DNA of 64,000 bases, taken from positions 1,736,001-1,800,000 of the forward strand of contig CP143430.1 of NCBI GenBank assembly GCA_039636795.1. The letters are read 5' to 3'. A program made the translations under genes and the position numbers. This document shows, in pieces, positions 62,151 through 64,000 of this stretch. Under the pieces are notes generated by a model, which saw nothing but the letters and a program-made list of their open reading frames with translations, searched no databases and was not told the DNA's origin. This DNA is from Micrococcaceae bacterium Sec5.1. Lineage in GTDB: Bacteria > Actinomycetota > Actinomycetes > Actinomycetales > Micrococcaceae. Position 1 is the stretch's first letter. Each line of letters opens with the position of its first letter.

Positions 62151-63490
62151 AGAGGCGACGCTAGTGGAGGAAGTGCCGCCTCGTAGAGCCATGGCCAAAG
62201 GACGCTCGCGGCATCAAACCCTGGAATGAAAGAATCGGCGGCATCGATGAATGCCGCCGTGGAAATGGATCCATGCCGGTTCCGCTCCGTCCAATGCTGC
62301 AGGAACCCGAAGAACGCTTCGTCCCCGGCTGCCAGTCGGACGGCGTGGACAGCAAGGGCGCCGCGCTTGTACACGCGGTCATCGAACATCAGCTCCGGAC
62401 CGGGGTCGCCAACCAGCAGGTCCTGGGGCCCGGCGTCGAGCTTTTTCCAAGCGGCCAAGGCGCGGGCCGCGACTGGCATGGTTTCGGACTCCTCGGACCA
62501 CAGCCACTCGGCGTAGCAAGCGAACCCCTCGTGGAGCCAGATGTCTTTCCAGTTGCTGGCAGTCAGGGAGTTACCGAACCACTGGTGAGACAACTCATGG
62601 GCGATCAGTCGTTGGGCCTCCCACGTGCCGCGCATGTGATTGCGGCCGAAAATGGAGACGGTCTGTGCCTCCAATGGGATTTCCAACTCATCCTCGGTGA
62701 CGACCGAGGTGTAATCACTGAACGGATAGGGGCCGAAGCAGTCCTCAAACGTCTTCATCATGTCCGGCTGGCGTTGAAGCCCTTGGCGGGCGTCGCCAGC
62801 CATGTCCGCAGTGACCGCGGCGAACTGCGGGACCCGATGATGGGTGTCTGAAGGGTTGAGCGGGATCATGACGTAACGGCCGATCTGCAGTGTGGCGAGA
62901 TATGTGGCCATGGGCTCGGAATGTTCGTAGACCCAGGTCTCACGGCTCGATTTTCGTGATCGGGATACTAGCTGGCCGTTGCACACCGGCCGGTAATTGT
63001 CATCCGTGGTCACTGAAATCCGGAACGAGGATTTGCTGCGGGGATGATCGTTGCAAGGAAACCATGACGCTGCGCCGTTGGGCTGGCCGGCCACCAGGAC
63101 GCCGTCATTCAGTTCTTCCCAGCCAACCTCGCCCCACAAGCCTCGGCGCGGTTGCGGATTGCCCTCATAGCGGATCTCGAGGACGAACGGCTGACCCGCC
63201 TTCAAGGGCGACGCAGTGGTGACCACGAGGTGTTCGGCCCGCTGGCTGAACCTTTGGACCTTCCTGCCATCCACCTGGATTTTGGATGCCCGAAGGCCCA
63301 CCAGATCCAGGACTATCTGGGCAGCAGGCTCCAAGGCAGTGCAGCGGAGGATCGCTTTTCCGATCAGCTTGTTACTGCCGAGCCTGACATCGAGATCCAA
63401 CTCATACCGATCCACACGGTAGCTCGTGCTGCCGTGGTCCAGGGTATAGGGGTCAGCAGGGGTCACAAGTTTGGTGATCGGTTCCGTCAT
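62147..63490 (-). CDS. M1-family zinc metallopeptidase
   Basis: 447 aa, short for M1 (often 600-850) because the C-terminal alpha domain is missing. The zinc site is HELSH (H298, E299, H302) with E321 in WLHEGFACYAEW. Where aminopeptidases have GAMEN there is EIPLEAQT, so the exopeptidase motif is altered although the Glu is kept. ATG 63490 follows GGGGCA; TTG 63502 is open. It begins 14 nt after the NRPS-like gene ends and is probably in the same operon. Confidence 0.9.
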   Translation of the reverse strand: MTEPITKLVTPADPYTLDHGSTSYRVDRYELDLDVRLGSNKLIGKAILRCTALEPAAQIVLDLVGLRASKIQVDGRKVQRFSQRAEHLVVTTASPLKAGQPFVLEIRYEGNPQPRRGLWGEVGWEELNDGVLVAGQPNGAASWFPCNDHPRSKSSFRISVTTDDNYRPVCNGQLVSRSRKSSRETWVYEHSEPMATYLATLQIGRYVMIPLNPSDTHHRVPQFAAVTADMAGDARQGLQRQPDMMKTFEDCFGPYPFSDYTSVVTEDELEIPLEAQTVSIFGRNHMRGTWEAQRLIAHELSHQWFGNSLTASNWKDIWLHEGFACYAEWLWSEESETMPVAARALAAWKKLDAGPQDLLVGDPGPELMFDDRVYKRGALAVHAVRLAAGDEAFFGFLQHWTERNRHGSISTAAFIDAADSFIPGFDAASVLWPWLYEAALPPLASPL

Positions 63491-63503
63491 GATCTGCCCC
63501 AAT

Positions 63504-64000
63504 CTACTTGAGTCGGGCGGCCCGTGCTGCCGGACCCTCCCAAGGACTCACCGGATTTCCCATCCAGTATGTTCCGGCCGGCACGGTTTCGCCGCGCATG
63601 ACCAACGACGCCGGCCCGACAGTTCCGCCGTTCCCGATGCTGGCCGCGGGGAGGATGACGCCGTGTGGTCCCATCGTCGCACCATTTCCCAACGTGACCG
63701 TATCCAAGCTCATGACCCTGTCGTGGAAGAGGTGTGTTTGGACAACGCAGCCCCGGTTGACTGTGGAGTTCTCCCCAAGTGTCACGAGGTCAGCCTCGGG
63801 AAGCCAATAGCTTTCACACCACGTTCCCCGCCCAATTTTCGCCCCGAGGCCGCGAAGCCACCACACCAGGGCCGGCGTGCCCGCTGCCGAACGGGCGAAC
63901 CACGGTGCGCTCACCATCTCGATGAAGGTGTCCACTACCTCGTTCCGCCAAATGAACGAACTCCACAGCGGGTGTTCGCCGGCCCGGATGGCACCCACCA
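63504..64000 (-). CDS. C-terminus of a Pls/PosA-like NRPS (TIGR02353-type terminal domain), cut by window edge
   Basis: At least 165 codons, open to the right window edge, so the true start lies outside. The residues show left-handed beta-helix repeats (LGENSTVNRGCVVQTHLFHDRVMSLDTVTLGNGATMGPHGVILPAASIGNGGTVGP) ending GTYWMGNPVSPW. This is how terminal domains of Pls/PosA-family single-module NRPSs end (enzymes related to poly-lysine synthetase). A plain hexapeptide acyltransferase is the alternative. The neighbouring PPTase and M1 peptidase favour the NRPS reading. Confidence 0.75.
   Translation of the reverse strand, partial: VGAIRAGEHPLWSSFIWRNEVVDTFIEMVSAPWFARSAAGTPALVWWLRGLGAKIGRGTWCESYWLPEADLVTLGENSTVNRGCVVQTHLFHDRVMSLDTVTLGNGATMGPHGVILPAASIGNGGTVGPASLVMRGETVPAGTYWMGNPVSPWEGPAARAARLK

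Noticed and set aside
1..64000. Mobile elements, tRNA genes, CRISPR arrays
   Set aside because: No transposase motifs, no T-loop GGTTCGAATCC-type sequences, no regularly spaced direct repeats were seen on reading; a tRNAscan-SE/ISfinder run was not possible here.

Overview
The window looks like core chromosome of a high-GC Gram-positive actinobacterium, most likely Arthrobacter/Paenarthrobacter (Micrococcales). This rests on gene content and order: truB-ribF-rpsO-pnp, dapB/dapA-rnj-ftsK-pgsA-pncC-clgR, DUF3046-recA-recX-miaB-miaA-dapF-hflX-dinG/lexA, hisC-hisB-hisH-priA, DUF1844/infC-rpmI-rplT and pheST. It also rests on actinobacterial traits: bifunctional PriA, ClgR, a LexA/LysM divergent pair, SOS boxes of the TCGAAC-N4-GTTCGA type, and many start codons only 6-7 nt after a -10 hexamer. 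No tRNA, rRNA, CRISPR array, insertion sequence or prophage was seen.

Layout. 1-8.6 kb: a truncated aminotransferase, then truB, two small membrane proteins, ribF, rpsO, pnp, an M16 peptidase and a DUF1579-like protein. 8.6-10.2 kb: a small ABM-like protein and a LuxR-type regulator. 10.2-18.1 kb: a molybdenum-cofactor region, with moaD/moaA on the minus strand and a plus-strand run of response regulator, histidine kinase, membrane sulfite-oxidase-like enzyme, moeA, moaC, mog and moaE. 18.1-28.5 kb: dapB, membrane proteins, an SOS-box-bearing DUF222 remnant, dapA, rnj, ftsK, pgsA, pncC and clgR. 28.5-42 kb: a MarR regulator, DUF3046, recA-recX, miaB, miaA, dapF, a methyltransferase, hflX, a DinG-like helicase, lexA and its divergent LysM partner. 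41-46.7 kb: histidine genes with a tiny membrane protein between hisH and priA, an SseB-like protein and an MFS transporter. 46.8-51.8 kb: the infC-rpmI-rplT translation operon, an rRNA methyltransferase and a CDF transporter. 51.9-60.3 kb: an MFS efflux gene, a NUDIX gene, an SOS-box radical SAM gene, pcp, SIMPL and zincin-like genes, and pheST. 60.4-64 kb: an aldo/keto reductase behind a palindromic operator, a phosphopantetheinyl transferase, an M1 metallopeptidase and the C-terminus of a Pls/PosA-like NRPS running off the edge.

How the genes connect. An SOS circuit is visible: lexA and recA lie in the window, and SOS boxes precede recA, lexA, the LysM gene, a truncated DUF222 gene and a radical SAM gene. 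The Moco genes are adjacent to a molybdoenzyme and a two-component system that may control it. The PPTase could prime the carrier domain of the NRPS at the right edge. The translation operon carries several unusual features: an ATT start and leader hairpin for infC, a repetitive C-terminal tail on IF3, and an extra C-terminal domain on L20. Most of the window is conserved core, and I see no large novel gene island. The less ordinary material is in the regulatory architecture, the extended translation proteins, the SOS targets and the right-edge NRPS neighbourhood.
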